The notes under the pieces: model-generated
Seen by the model: only the letters and a program-made list of their open reading frames with translations
What the model was told of the DNA's origin: nothing
Databases searched by the model: none
Made by a program: the position numbers and the translations under genes
Origin: JBFLYN01 sp040756655
Lineage (GTDB): Bacteria; Bacillota; Sulfobacillia; UBA8153
Assembly (NCBI GenBank): GCA_040756655.1
Contig: JBFLYN010000013.1
Coordinates: 4,670 to 68,669 of the forward strand
Direction: 5' to 3'
DNA length: 64,000 bases
Part shown: piece by piece, positions 41,992 through 50,794 of the stretch
Layout of the letters: every line of letters starts with the position of its first letter
How positions within the stretch are numbered: position 1 is the stretch's first letter

Positions 41992-43488
41992 ATGCAGGCA
42001 ACGGTGGTGTCGTGGCTCCCGGTGGTGGCAACGCTCCTACCGCTGGTGGGCACCGGCTGCATATACCTGGTAGAGGGTAGGTCGTGGCAGTGGCGCAATG
42101 GCCTGTCGGTGGCCACCGCTGCCATCGCGTTCGGCCTGGTGTTGGCAATGTATCCTGCCATAGCTGCCGGCAAGGTACTGGTCATGGAGTTTCCCAACAT
42201 CCTGCCGCCCCTGGGCCTGTCTTTCCGGGCAGACCCGCTGGGGTTTTTTATGGCGGCAACCATGTCCTTGGTCTGGTTGATGGTAACCGTATACTCACTG
42301 GCGTACATGGAAAAGGAGCACCACAAAAAGCGGTACTATCCTTTCCTGATCCTCACACTCAGCGGCAGCCTGGGTGTGGTCCTCACCGGTGACATGTTCA
42401 GCCTGTTTCTGTTCTTTGAGTTAATGTCGCTAACGGCCTACGTCCTGATCATCCATGAGCAGTCCCACGAAGCCATGAAAGCCGGCTACAAGTACTTGAT
42501 CATGACCATTCTCGGCAGCCTGGCGCTGTTTTTTGCCATCATTGCCGTCTATGAGATCAGCGGTACCCTCATCATCGGGCGCGGCATCATAGGCTGGCCC
42601 TCGCCCTTGGCCCTGGGCGCATTCGTGGCGTTTCTCCTGGGTTTCGGGATCAAGGCCGGCATGTTCCCGCTCCATGTGTGGCTGCCCGATGCTCACCCGG
42701 TAGCACCGTCCCCGGCCAGTGCTCTCTTGTCCGGCCTGATGCTCAAGACCGGGGCCTACGGCCTCATCCGGGTCATCTACAATGTCTACGGCATCAGCCT
42801 CCTGCAACGCACCAACTGGATGCAGATCCTGGTGTGGCTGGCGGCCATCACTATCTTGTTGGGTTCATCTGTGGCCATCCTCCAAGACGACATCAAGAGG
42901 AGGCTTGCATACTCCAGCATCGGCCAGATGGGGTACATCCTGCTGGGCATGGGGCTCATGTCGGAACGGGCGCTGTTTGGGGCCGTCTTTCACATATTCG
43001 GCCATGCCTTGATGAAGTCCGCCCTGTTCTTGGCGGCCGGGGCCATGATTCACAAGACTCACCGCCGGAGCATCGCCGACTTAGAAGGTATCGGGTACCG
43101 CATGCCGTTGACCTTGGGCGCGTTCACCCTTTCGGCGCTGGCCATGATCGGTATACCGCCGCTGGTGGGGTTTCTATCCAAGTGGGAGCTGTCACTGGGT
43201 GCCCTGGACGCTGGTCGCCCCTGGTTCGTGGTGATCCTCCTGGCTTCCAGCCTGATGAATGGGGTCTACTATTTCCCCATCATCATCGCCGGGTACTTCA
43301 GCAAAAAGTCAGCCTACGCTGATGGAGCCCAGGCGTGGTCCATGGCCGATGAAACCAGCCCGGTCATGCTGGTACCACTGGTCCTGTTGGCGGCGGGGAC
43401 TCTGATTTTCGCCGTGCTGCCCAACAGCCTGCCCTACGTGCTGGCCGGGAAGTCGGCCCACTTCCTATTTCACCTGGGGGGGAGATAG
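41992..43488 (+). CDS. Mrp antiporter subunit D-type (NuoM-like), second large subunit
   Basis: The 498-residue protein is paralogous to the preceding gene, with 'SLFLFFELMSLTAYVLIIHEQ', 'GMFPLHVWLPDAHPVAPSPASALLSGLMLK' and 'DDIKRRLAYSSIGQMGYI'. Two D-type subunits plus a longer third give three antiporter-like channels rather than the usual two of MrpA/MrpD. Confidence 0.93.
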   Translation: MQATVVSWLPVVATLLPLVGTGCIYLVEGRSWQWRNGLSVATAAIAFGLVLAMYPAIAAGKVLVMEFPNILPPLGLSFRADPLGFFMAATMSLVWLMVTVYSLAYMEKEHHKKRYYPFLILTLSGSLGVVLTGDMFSLFLFFELMSLTAYVLIIHEQSHEAMKAGYKYLIMTILGSLALFFAIIAVYEISGTLIIGRGIIGWPSPLALGAFVAFLLGFGIKAGMFPLHVWLPDAHPVAPSPASALLSGLMLKTGAYGLIRVIYNVYGISLLQRTNWMQILVWLAAITILLGSSVAILQDDIKRRLAYSSIGQMGYILLGMGLMSERALFGAVFHIFGHALMKSALFLAAGAMIHKTHRRSIADLEGIGYRMPLTLGAFTLSALAMIGIPPLVGFLSKWELSLGALDAGRPWFVVILLASSLMNGVYYFPIIIAGYFSKKSAYADGAQAWSMADETSPVMLVPLVLLAAGTLIFAVLPNSLPYVLAGKSAHFLFHLGGR

Positions 43489-45714
43489 TTGCTGGCACTG
43501 GGTTCTGGGTATCACACTGTACCTGCAGTGGTGACCCGTAGCAGCTTGCCCCTATGGGCTGCCCTCCTGCCCATGGCCGGGGCCCTCTTAGTGTATGGCG
43601 CAGGGAAGCTCTCAGCCCGTACCCGGGCACTGGCGGCGGTCCTGATCTCACTGGCGGCCACCGTCCTGGTGGCCATCATGTGGCCCATGGTGTCTCGCGG
43701 TGCCGTAGAATACGGTCTCCCGGGCCTTCTGGGCATCGGGGTGTTCCTGCGACTGGACCTTTTTGGGTTCGCCCTGGCACTGGTGGCAGCCATACTCTGG
43801 CTTCTGGCCACCATATACTCCACGTGGTACATGGAGAATTCCCACGCCCAGGTCCGGTACTACCCGTTTTGCATGTTCACCCTTGGGGCAACCCTAGGGG
43901 TGTTCATGAGCGGCGATCTTTTTACGTTTTTCGTGTTCTTCGAACTGATGACCGTGGCCTTTTACGTGCTGGCAGTGCACGACCAGTCCCAGGTGGCCTT
44001 GCAGGCTGGCAACACCTACCTGTATATGGGCATATCCGGGGGACTGTGCGTGCTCTTGGGCATCTTCCTGCTGGCTGGCGCCACCGGTAGCACTGCCTTT
44101 GAGCCCCAGCTCGAGGCAGTGCTGGCCGCCGGGGCCAACCCGGCCCTCATAGCAGCATTCCTGGTGGCTGGCTTCGGCGCCAAGGCAGGTATGGTTCCCC
44201 TGCACATCTGGCTTCCGCAAGTCTACCCGGTGGCGCCGTCTCCCTGCAGCGCACTGTGCTCCGGCATCATGATCAAGACCGGTGTTTACGGCATCATGAG
44301 GGTCTTGCTCACGGTGCTGCGCCCGGCGGCGCAAAGTGGGGAACTGTGGCGCTTTGCAGAGCATATCGGATTGGCCGTGCTGTGGCTGGGGCTTTTGACC
44401 ATGGCCATGGGAGCCGTCCTTGCGGCACTGCAAAACAACGTCAACCGCATCCTGGCATATTCCAGCGTAAGTCAGATCGGCTACATCCTGACCGGGGTGG
44501 GTGCCGCTGTGTACCTTGGCATCGAAGGCGGCATGGGTTTTTCTGGAGCCTTCTACCACGTCATCAACCACGCTTTCTTCAAGGCCGGGCTGTTTTTGAT
44601 GTTCGGGGCAGTATGCCTGGCCACTGGCGAATCCGGCCTAGACCGCATGGGCGGCCTGGCACGGAAGTTCCCGGTAACGGCAGCGGCCGTGCTGGTGGCA
44701 GCTGCGGCCATCGCGGGCATCCCGGCCTTCAGCGGCTATGCATCGAAGACACTGATCCATGATGCCCTCATCGAGGCCTACCAGCATCACCCGACGGCCC
44801 TAAACTGGCTGGCCGAGAAGTTCTTCGTGGTGGCCAGCGCGGGCACTGTGGTGTACTTTACCAGGATGTACCGGGGAGTCTTCCTGGGGCGCATCCCCCG
44901 GCACTTGGAGGACACTCCCGGTGAGTCCTGGTTGGTGCGCTCCATACTGGCGGTGTTCGCCGGCAGTGTCCTGGCAGTGGGCCTTTTCCCTAACTTCCTG
45001 CTGGAACGGCTCATAGTGCCCGCCGCATATGCTCAGGGCTTTGCGGGCCAAGCCCTAAAACATCTAGAGCACTTCCATTACTGGGAATGGCACCCGGTGA
45101 GTGCCATACTGACCAGCCTGGGCCTGGGGATCGTCCTTTACACGGTTTCCGCCTGGCGCAAGTGGATGCACCTTGACTACCCGGCGTACCTGTCCGTGGA
45201 AGGAATGGTGGTCCTCCCCACCATCAGGGTCCTGGACATGCTGGGCCGGCTGACCGCGCGCACCCTGGACCGGGGAGTGGATAACTCCTACCACCGCATG
45301 GCCAGTTCTTTGGGCCACCTGATGGAACGCATCGGGGTGTTCGACCGGGCCCTGGACGAAGGCTACTCCCGGGTTGGCGAAACATCACGGGATGCCGTTG
45401 GGCGGATGCTGGGCCTGGAGGAGGCGGTGGATGGGGCTTACCAGGGACTGACCCGGGCATCCATGGGCATGGTAAAGGGAGCCGGGGACATCGACGACGG
45501 CATTAACCGCTTACGTGAAGAACTGACCGGGGCCAACAAGCTGGGATTGGCACGTGAGGGCCGGGCCGGGCACCAGGGCGATGATGCGAGATTGGGAGTT
45601 CGCGAGGCCAGGTGGTTGACGTCTGTGAACTTCAGCGTCAACGCACTGGTGGTGGCCATCATGCTCATGACCTTGCTGTTTGTCCTGGTGTTCTATGGTG
45701 TCACCCGGTGGTGA
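43489..45714 (+). CDS. Large NuoL/MrpA-like antiporter subunit with long C-terminal extension
   Basis: The 741-residue protein has the antiporter core, 'TFFVFFELMTVAFYVLAVHDQ', 'GMVPLHIWLPQVYPVAPSPCSALCSGIMIK' and 'NVNRILAYSSVSQIGYI', followed by extra helices and a soluble-looking segment (~590-700) with repeated charged helices, ending in one more transmembrane helix. TTG 43489 directly after the previous stop is set by GGGGGGAGA. The C-terminal extension is unlike canonical MrpA, whose extra domains are instead the separate DUF4040/MbhE genes here. Confidence 0.9.
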   Translation: MLALGSGYHTVPAVVTRSSLPLWAALLPMAGALLVYGAGKLSARTRALAAVLISLAATVLVAIMWPMVSRGAVEYGLPGLLGIGVFLRLDLFGFALALVAAILWLLATIYSTWYMENSHAQVRYYPFCMFTLGATLGVFMSGDLFTFFVFFELMTVAFYVLAVHDQSQVALQAGNTYLYMGISGGLCVLLGIFLLAGATGSTAFEPQLEAVLAAGANPALIAAFLVAGFGAKAGMVPLHIWLPQVYPVAPSPCSALCSGIMIKTGVYGIMRVLLTVLRPAAQSGELWRFAEHIGLAVLWLGLLTMAMGAVLAALQNNVNRILAYSSVSQIGYILTGVGAAVYLGIEGGMGFSGAFYHVINHAFFKAGLFLMFGAVCLATGESGLDRMGGLARKFPVTAAAVLVAAAAIAGIPAFSGYASKTLIHDALIEAYQHHPTALNWLAEKFFVVASAGTVVYFTRMYRGVFLGRIPRHLEDTPGESWLVRSILAVFAGSVLAVGLFPNFLLERLIVPAAYAQGFAGQALKHLEHFHYWEWHPVSAILTSLGLGIVLYTVSAWRKWMHLDYPAYLSVEGMVVLPTIRVLDMLGRLTARTLDRGVDNSYHRMASSLGHLMERIGVFDRALDEGYSRVGETSRDAVGRMLGLEEAVDGAYQGLTRASMGMVKGAGDIDDGINRLREELTGANKLGLAREGRAGHQGDDARLGVREARWLTSVNFSVNALVVAIMLMTLLFVLVFYGVTRW

Positions 45715-45722
45715 ATGGAGAG

Positions 45723-46253
45723 ATGACCTTGCCCAGGACTTCACGCACTTTTTTTCTGGTGTACCTGGCCCTCCTGGTGGCCATGGCCATGGCCCTCCAC
45801 GCCTTGGAGGCCATGATGCCCCTGCCCCACGTGGTGCCAGGTGCCAAGCTGGGCCTTGCCAATATCATCGCCCTGTACGCCGTTGTCATGCTTGGGCTGC
45901 GGTCAGCGCTGGTTGTGAGCGTGCTCCGGACCTTTCTAGGCAGCCTGGTGAGCGGCACGTTTCTAACCTTCGGCTATATGCTCAGCTTCAGCGGGGCCTT
46001 GCTGAGCACCGTGGTAATGTGGGCGGTATACAGGGTGGCGCGCGGGCGGGTCAGCCTGGTGGGCGTGAGTATCGCCGGGGCGGTCACCCACAACTTGACC
46101 CAGCTGGGCATGGCGGCGCTCTTGCTCCGGCAGCTGGCCATACTGGTCTACCTTCCGCACTTACTGTTTTTCGCTATTCCCACGGGCATGTTCATCGGCC
46201 TGGTGACCAATCGGTTACGCGTGATAGGCATTAGGACCTTGGGAGAGGTTTAG
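45723..46253 (+). CDS. Gx transporter family protein (heptaprenyl diphosphate synthase component I-like)
   Basis: The 176-residue, five-to-six-helix membrane protein matches the Gx family: 'PLPHVVPGAKLGLANIIALYAVVMLGL' (~38) and 'GTFLTFGYMLSFSGALLS'. Members resemble S-components of energy-coupling-factor transporters. The annotated heptaprenyl synthase link is weak. It follows the Mrp operon closely, and rex is next. Confidence 0.85.
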   Translation: MTLPRTSRTFFLVYLALLVAMAMALHALEAMMPLPHVVPGAKLGLANIIALYAVVMLGLRSALVVSVLRTFLGSLVSGTFLTFGYMLSFSGALLSTVVMWAVYRVARGRVSLVGVSIAGAVTHNLTQLGMAALLLRQLAILVYLPHLLFFAIPTGMFIGLVTNRLRVIGIRTLGEV

Positions 46254-46295
46254 CCACGGCAATGTCACTCACATGGGTGCAGGCTCCCTAGTGCC

Positions 46296-46324
46296 TTGCG
46301 TTTCTCGGTGGCAAGATATAGAAT
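46296..46324 (+). promoter_or_regulatory. Probable sigma-A promoter of rex
   Basis: TTGCGT 46296-46301 and TAGAAT 46319-46324 are 17 bp apart, upstream of AAAGGAGGGG. No clear Rex operator (TTGTGA-N6-TCACAA) is seen here. Confidence 0.5.
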
Positions 46325-46351
46325 AGATGTGAAAGGAGGGGAAACCACCAG

Positions 46352-46984
46352 GTGAAAAGAAGGCGCGTCCCCGACGTGGTCATACGCAGGCTCGCTGTAT
46401 ACCTGAGGATCCTGCGGGAGATGGACCTGTCGGATAACCGCTTCATCTCCTCAGCGGAGCTGGGCGAACGCGCTGGGGTCACCTCAGCCCAAGTCCGTAA
46501 GGACCTGGCCATGTTCGGCGAGTTTGGAAAGCAAGGCGTGGGCTACCAGGCGCTCAATCTAAAAAGCGAGCTTACCAGGATTCTTAACACCGACAAGACG
46601 GTGAACGTGGCCATCATCGGCATGGGCGAACTGGGCGTGGCCTTGGCCCGCTATATCCAGCGTCGTTATGACAACGATAACGAATACCCCTTCCGGCTGA
46701 CAGCTTTGTTCGACGTGGACCCTGCCAAGGTTGGCATCCCAGTCGAAGGGGTCGCCGTGGACCACCTGGATTCCCTGCCCTCCCGGGTCAGGGAGCGACG
46801 GGTCAAATTGGCCATTATTTCGGTCCCGGCGGCAGCCGCCCAGGAGGTCATCGACCGTGCAGTAGCCGCGGGCATTAAGGCTTTCCTGGACTTTGCTCCT
46901 GTGAAACTGAGAGTGCCGCCACACGTGCGCGTGCACTATTCTGATGTCAGTCTTGAACTGCACCAGCTGGCATTCTTCTTATAG
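46352..46984 (+). CDS. rex: Redox-sensing transcriptional repressor Rex
   Basis: The 210-residue protein has an N-terminal winged helix ('VPDVVIRRLAVYLRIL', 'AGVTSAQVRKDLAMFGEFGKQGVGY') and a C-terminal Rossmann NADH-binding domain with 'VAIIGMGELGVALARY' (~88). Rex senses the NADH/NAD+ ratio and represses fermentative or reductive genes. It precedes the decarboxylase operon and is a natural controller for it and for the Hdr-fumarate reductase operon; this is inference. Confidence 0.96.
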   Translation: MKRRRVPDVVIRRLAVYLRILREMDLSDNRFISSAELGERAGVTSAQVRKDLAMFGEFGKQGVGYQALNLKSELTRILNTDKTVNVAIIGMGELGVALARYIQRRYDNDNEYPFRLTALFDVDPAKVGIPVEGVAVDHLDSLPSRVRERRVKLAIISVPAAAAQEVIDRAVAAGIKAFLDFAPVKLRVPPHVRVHYSDVSLELHQLAFFL

Positions 46985-46989
46985 GAGCT

Positions 46990-47012
46990 CAAGGCGGTGT
47001 AAAGCCGCCTTG
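46990..47012 (+). terminator. Hairpin after rex
   Basis: CAAGGCGG pairs with CCGCCTTG around a 7-base loop, 6 bp past the rex stop. There is no U-tract directly after it. Confidence 0.5.
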
Positions 47013-47034
47013 ACTCTGTGTACACCAAAGGATA

Positions 47035-47073
47035 AGCCCCGGAGTTCTTTGGCGGCTTTTGGGGCTTTCTCTA
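47035..47073 (+). terminator. Probable terminator between rex and the decarboxylase operon
   Basis: AGCCCC 47035-47040 and GGGGCT 47061-47066 form a stem closing an inner region rich in GGCGGC, followed by TTTCTCT. Together with the preceding hairpin it should separate rex from the carboxyltransferase gene. Confidence 0.5.
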
Positions 47074-47092
47074 TGGCTTAGCTTAGGGTGAG

Positions 47093-48652
47093 GTGAAAGT
47101 GGTGAGCATTGAAGGAAAGCTCCAGGACCTCGAGGAACGGCGTCGGAAAGTCCAGCTGGGCGGGGGCTCATCCCGCATCGAGAAACAGCATGCATCGGGC
47201 AAGATGACGGCCAGGGAACGCATCGAAGCCCTCCTGGACCCCGGCTCTTTCGTTGAACTGGACGCATTTACCCAGCACCGCAGCCGGGAATTCGGCATGG
47301 ACAAGGTGGAAGCTCCTGGCGAAGGCGTAGTGACTGGCTACGGCATGGTCAACGGCCGCCGGGTATGCGTGGCTTCTCAGGACTTCACGGTCATCGGTGG
47401 CTCCCTGGGCGAAATGCATGCGCAGAAGATCTGCAAGACCATGGACTTAGCGCGCAAGGCGGGAGTGCCTTTTGTGGCCATCAATGATTCGGGAGGCGCC
47501 CGGATCCAGGAGGGAGTGGACGCCCTCAAAGGCTACGGGGAGATCTTCTACCGTAATACTTTGCTGTCCGGGGTCATCCCCCAGCTAGCGGTGGTCATGG
47601 GGCCCTGCGCCGGAGGCGCCGTGTACTCCCCGGCTCTTACCGACCTGGTGTTCATGGCCGCCGGTTCAGGCAACATGTTCATTACCGGCCCACAGGTCAT
47701 CAAGGCCGTCACCGGGGAGAACGTGTCCACCGAAGACCTGGGAGGAGCCTACGTACATAACCAGACCAGCGGCGTGGCGCACTTTGTGTTTGACACCGAA
47801 AAAAGCTGCCTTTTGGCCGTTCGCCGTCTGCTGGGCTACCTGCCCGACAACAACGCCGAAGACCCCCCGGCAACGGCATGCGATGATCCTGTGAACCGCA
47901 CCAGCCCATCCCTGCGCGAGCTGGTCCCCGCCGATCCCAACCGGTCCTACGACATGTACCAGATGATCGAAGAGATCATCGACGCCGGTTCCTTCTTTGA
48001 GGTCCATGCCCTGTTTGCCACCAACATCATCACCGGTTTTGCCCGGGTGGGCGGCCGGGTGGTGGGCGTGGTGGCCAACCAGCCGCGGGAAAAGGCTGGT
48101 TGCCTGGATATCGACGCCTCGGACAAGGCCGCCCGGTTTGTGCGACTGTGCGATGCCTTCAACGTGCCGTTGCTGACCCTGGTTGACGTGCCCGGCTACC
48201 TGCCCGGCGTGGAACAGGAGTGGGGCGGCATCATCCGGCACGGGGCCAAGTTGCTCTACGCCTACTCCGAAGCGACGGTGCCCAAGGTCACAGTCATCGC
48301 CCGCAAGGCCTACGGAGGCGCTTACATCGCCATGTGCAGTCGCCACCTAGGCGCCGACTTAGTGTTTGCCTTGCCCACCGCCGAGATCGCTGTCATGGGT
48401 CCTGAAGGAGCGGCCAACATCATCTTCCGCAACGACATTGCCCAGGCCGAGGATCCTGAGGCCAAGCGCCAGGAAAAGATCCAGGAATTCCGCGACAAGT
48501 TCGCCAACCCCTACGTAGCAGCCGCCCGGGGTTACGTGGACGATGTCATCGACCCGGCCACCATCCGGCCACGCGTGGCCGCTGCGCTGGCGATGGCCTT
48601 CTCCAAGCAGGAAATCCGGCCGGCCAAAAAGCACGGCAATATACCGCTGTAG
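47093..48652 (+). CDS. mmdA: Acyl-CoA carboxyltransferase / methylmalonyl-CoA decarboxylase alpha subunit
   Basis: The 519-residue carboxyltransferase has both crotonase-like halves: 'INDSGGARIQEGVDALKGYGEIFYRN' (~125), 'GPCAGGAVYSPALTDLVFM' (~167), 'DVPGYLPGVEQEWGGIIRHGAKLLYAYSEATVPK' content near 365-398, and 'MGPEGAANIIFRNDI' (~440). It moves CO2 between methylmalonyl-CoA (or propionyl-CoA) and biotin. The next genes (gamma, biotin carrier, beta) show it is part of the Na+-pumping decarboxylase. GTG 47093 and GTG 47099 are both possible starts. Confidence 0.93.
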   Translation: MKVVSIEGKLQDLEERRRKVQLGGGSSRIEKQHASGKMTARERIEALLDPGSFVELDAFTQHRSREFGMDKVEAPGEGVVTGYGMVNGRRVCVASQDFTVIGGSLGEMHAQKICKTMDLARKAGVPFVAINDSGGARIQEGVDALKGYGEIFYRNTLLSGVIPQLAVVMGPCAGGAVYSPALTDLVFMAAGSGNMFITGPQVIKAVTGENVSTEDLGGAYVHNQTSGVAHFVFDTEKSCLLAVRRLLGYLPDNNAEDPPATACDDPVNRTSPSLRELVPADPNRSYDMYQMIEEIIDAGSFFEVHALFATNIITGFARVGGRVVGVVANQPREKAGCLDIDASDKAARFVRLCDAFNVPLLTLVDVPGYLPGVEQEWGGIIRHGAKLLYAYSEATVPKVTVIARKAYGGAYIAMCSRHLGADLVFALPTAEIAVMGPEGAANIIFRNDIAQAEDPEAKRQEKIQEFRDKFANPYVAAARGYVDDVIDPATIRPRVAAALAMAFSKQEIRPAKKHGNIPL

Positions 48653-48686
48653 ACAGCTACGGCCCGGGAGGGTTGAGACAAACAAA

Positions 48687-49079
48687 ATGCCTGACACTTT
48701 TTCCGGTGGCATCCTTCTGACGGTCATTGCCATGGCCACAGTGTTCACGGTGCTCGCAGGCCTGGCACTGGTTATCTACCTTTCCAGGTTGCTGGCCCGG
48801 GGCGGCGATGTGCACCCGTGCGGCAAGGTGCCCGCCGCGCAGGTCTACGTCGGTCCGCCGGCGGACACCGGACCGGCCTCCAGCGGACAGCAGGACACGG
48901 AAGAAGCGGGGACCATGGGCATACCGCCCCAGGTGGTGGCGGCCATCACCGCTGCTCTCAGCGTCTACTTGGAAAAACCAGTGGATCTTGGCCAGCGCGT
49001 GCCCGCCCCGGCTGCAGGCAGCTGGGTGATTGCCGGGCGGCAGGCCCAGTTCAAGTCCAGGCGCACCGGCACCCGGTGA
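48687..49079 (+). CDS. Sodium-pumping decarboxylase gamma/delta subunit (OadG-like)
   Basis: The 130-residue protein has one N-terminal transmembrane helix (~9-33, 'LLTVIAMATVFTVLAGLALV') and a polar linker ending in a C-terminal helical region ('PPQVVAAITAALSVYLEK'), the OadG/MmdD layout that assembles the carboxyltransferase on the membrane subunit. ATG 48687 follows GGGAGGG at slightly long spacing. Confidence 0.85.
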   Translation: MPDTFSGGILLTVIAMATVFTVLAGLALVIYLSRLLARGGDVHPCGKVPAAQVYVGPPADTGPASSGQQDTEEAGTMGIPPQVVAAITAALSVYLEKPVDLGQRVPAPAAGSWVIAGRQAQFKSRRTGTR

Positions 49080-49119
49080 CCATCCATAAGTTCATGCCCA
49101 TCCAGGGAGGGTTCCAGCC

Positions 49120-49542
49120 ATGAAGCGCTTTCGAGTAACAGTCAACGGCGAAGTATACGAAGTAGAGGTGGAGGAACTGGGTGCAGCGGCAGAAGTAACC
49201 TCGGTCCGCCCCGAGGCTCGCCCGGAGCCCCGGCCGGCGGTCCCGGCCGCGCGTACCGCCCCCCGACCGGCCCGGCCCCTGGCCCAGGCGGCAGCGGCTC
49301 CGGCGACAACCGGGCGCCCGGCTAGTGCCCCGGGCGCGGTAAGTGCTCCCATCCCCGGTGTCATCACCGATGTGCGCGTCAGCGCCGGGCAAGCCATCAA
49401 GTCCGGGCAGGTACTCCTGATCCTCGAGGCCATGAAGATGCAAAACGAGATCGTTGCTCCCCGGGACGGTGTGGTCAAGGAAGTGGCCGTCTCCAAGGGC
49501 GCTTCGGTTAACACCGGCGATGTGCTGGTGGTCATAGGTTGA
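49120..49542 (+). CDS. Biotin carboxyl carrier subunit of the decarboxylase
   Basis: The 140-residue protein has an N-terminal strand region, a flexible Ala/Pro-rich linker (about residues 30-70), and a C-terminal biotinyl domain with the biotinylation motif 'EAMKMQNEI' (Lys ~106). It shuttles carboxyl groups from the alpha subunit to the beta subunit. It follows the gamma-subunit gene by 40 bp. Confidence 0.93.
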   Translation: MKRFRVTVNGEVYEVEVEELGAAAEVTSVRPEARPEPRPAVPAARTAPRPARPLAQAAAAPATTGRPASAPGAVSAPIPGVITDVRVSAGQAIKSGQVLLILEAMKMQNEIVAPRDGVVKEVAVSKGASVNTGDVLVVIG

Positions 49543-49558
49543 GAGGAGTGCGGATTAC

Positions 49559-50677
49559 TTGAGCTGGTCTGAGACCTTCACGGCGCTTTTTGAGAGCACT
49601 GGTCTGGCCGGCTTGACCGCGGGCAACGTGGCCATGCTAGTGGTTTCCGGCGTGCTTTTCTACTTTGCCATAGCCAAGGGTTTTGAGCCATTGTTGCTTC
49701 TGCCCATCAGTTTCGGAGCCCTCCTGGCCAACCTCCCTTTCACCGGCATCATGGCTGAGGGAGGTCTACTCAGGTTCTTCTTCTTCGGCGTCGAGCACGA
49801 GATTTTCCCGCCCCTTATCTTCCTGGGCGTGGGAGCCTTGACGGACTTCGGCCCCCTACTGGCCAACCCCATTACCCTGCTTCTGGGTGCTGCAGCGCAA
49901 TTTGGCGTGTACCTTGCGCTTTTGGGGGCCCAGGCTGCGGGGTTTACCCTGCGGGAGGCCGGGTCCATTGGTATCATCGGCGGGGCGGACGGGCCCACCG
50001 CCATCTACCTGACCACCAAGCTGGCCCCCCACCTCCTGGCCCCGGTGGCGGTGGCAGCCTATTCCTACATGTCCTTGGTGCCACTGATCCAGCCCCCCAT
50101 CATCCGGGCTCTTACCAGCAAGAAGGAGCGGCAGGTGACCATGGCCCAGCTCCGTCCCGTGTCCAGGCTCGAACGGGTGGTTTTCCCCATCGCCATCACC
50201 GTGGTGATCCTCCTGATCCTGCCGCCCATTGCGCCGCTGGTGGGCATGCTCATGCTGGGGAACCTGTTGCGGGAATCAGGAGTCACCGAGCGGCTTTCTC
50301 GCACCGCCCAGAACGAACTCATCAACATCGTCACCATACTGCTGGCCCTGTCTGTGGGTGCTACCATGAACGCCGAGGCGTTCTTGACCCGGCAGACCCT
50401 GATGATCATCAGCATGGGACTGGTGGCCTTTGCCGGCGGCACCGCTTCTGGCGTGCTCTTGGGCAAGCTCATGTACGTGATCACCGGCGGAAAAGTGAAC
50501 CCCATGATCGGGGCCGCCGGGGTATCGGCGGTGCCCATGGCCGCCCGGGTAGTGCAGCGGGTGGGGCTGGAGGAGAACCCTTCGAACTTCCTGCTCATGC
50601 ACGCAATGGGGCCCAACGTTGCCGGCGTTATCGGCACCGCCGTGGCGGCCGGTGTTATGCTCACGCTCCTGGGCTAA
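49559..50677 (+). CDS. Sodium ion-translocating decarboxylase beta subunit (OadB/MmdB)
   Basis: The 372-residue, roughly nine-helix membrane protein has 'GVGALTDFGPLLANP' (catalytic Asp region, ~97) and 'GIIGGADGPTAIYLTTKLAP' (~138), plus 'GGKVNPMIGAAGVSAVPMAAR' (~311). It decarboxylates carboxybiotin and pumps Na+ out. TTG 49559 is preferred by the GAGAGGAG upstream. The Na+ gradient it makes could be used by the Mrp antiporter encoded just before. Confidence 0.95.
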   Translation: MSWSETFTALFESTGLAGLTAGNVAMLVVSGVLFYFAIAKGFEPLLLLPISFGALLANLPFTGIMAEGGLLRFFFFGVEHEIFPPLIFLGVGALTDFGPLLANPITLLLGAAAQFGVYLALLGAQAAGFTLREAGSIGIIGGADGPTAIYLTTKLAPHLLAPVAVAAYSYMSLVPLIQPPIIRALTSKKERQVTMAQLRPVSRLERVVFPIAITVVILLILPPIAPLVGMLMLGNLLRESGVTERLSRTAQNELINIVTILLALSVGATMNAEAFLTRQTLMIISMGLVAFAGGTASGVLLGKLMYVITGGKVNPMIGAAGVSAVPMAARVVQRVGLEENPSNFLLMHAMGPNVAGVIGTAVAAGVMLTLLG

Positions 50678-50700
50678 ACTGGCATGTGGTCGTGGATCAG

Positions 50701-50720
50701 GGGTGGGCCCGGGCTCACCC
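50701..50720 (+). terminator. Hairpin after the decarboxylase beta subunit
   Basis: GGGTGGGC and GCTCACCC pair (one G-U) with a short loop, 24 bp past the stop. The following sequence is C-rich rather than U-rich, so termination would be weak. Confidence 0.35.
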
Positions 50721-50794
50721 CCGCTTCCCTTCAGGAGAGATCGCGGGCATCTCCCGCCGGGAGATGACTACTACATGGCAAAGGCTGTGACGTT

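Noticed and set aside
46254..46351. A Rex operator upstream of rex
   Set aside because: I searched by eye for TTGTGA-N6-TCACAA and found only single weak half-sites.
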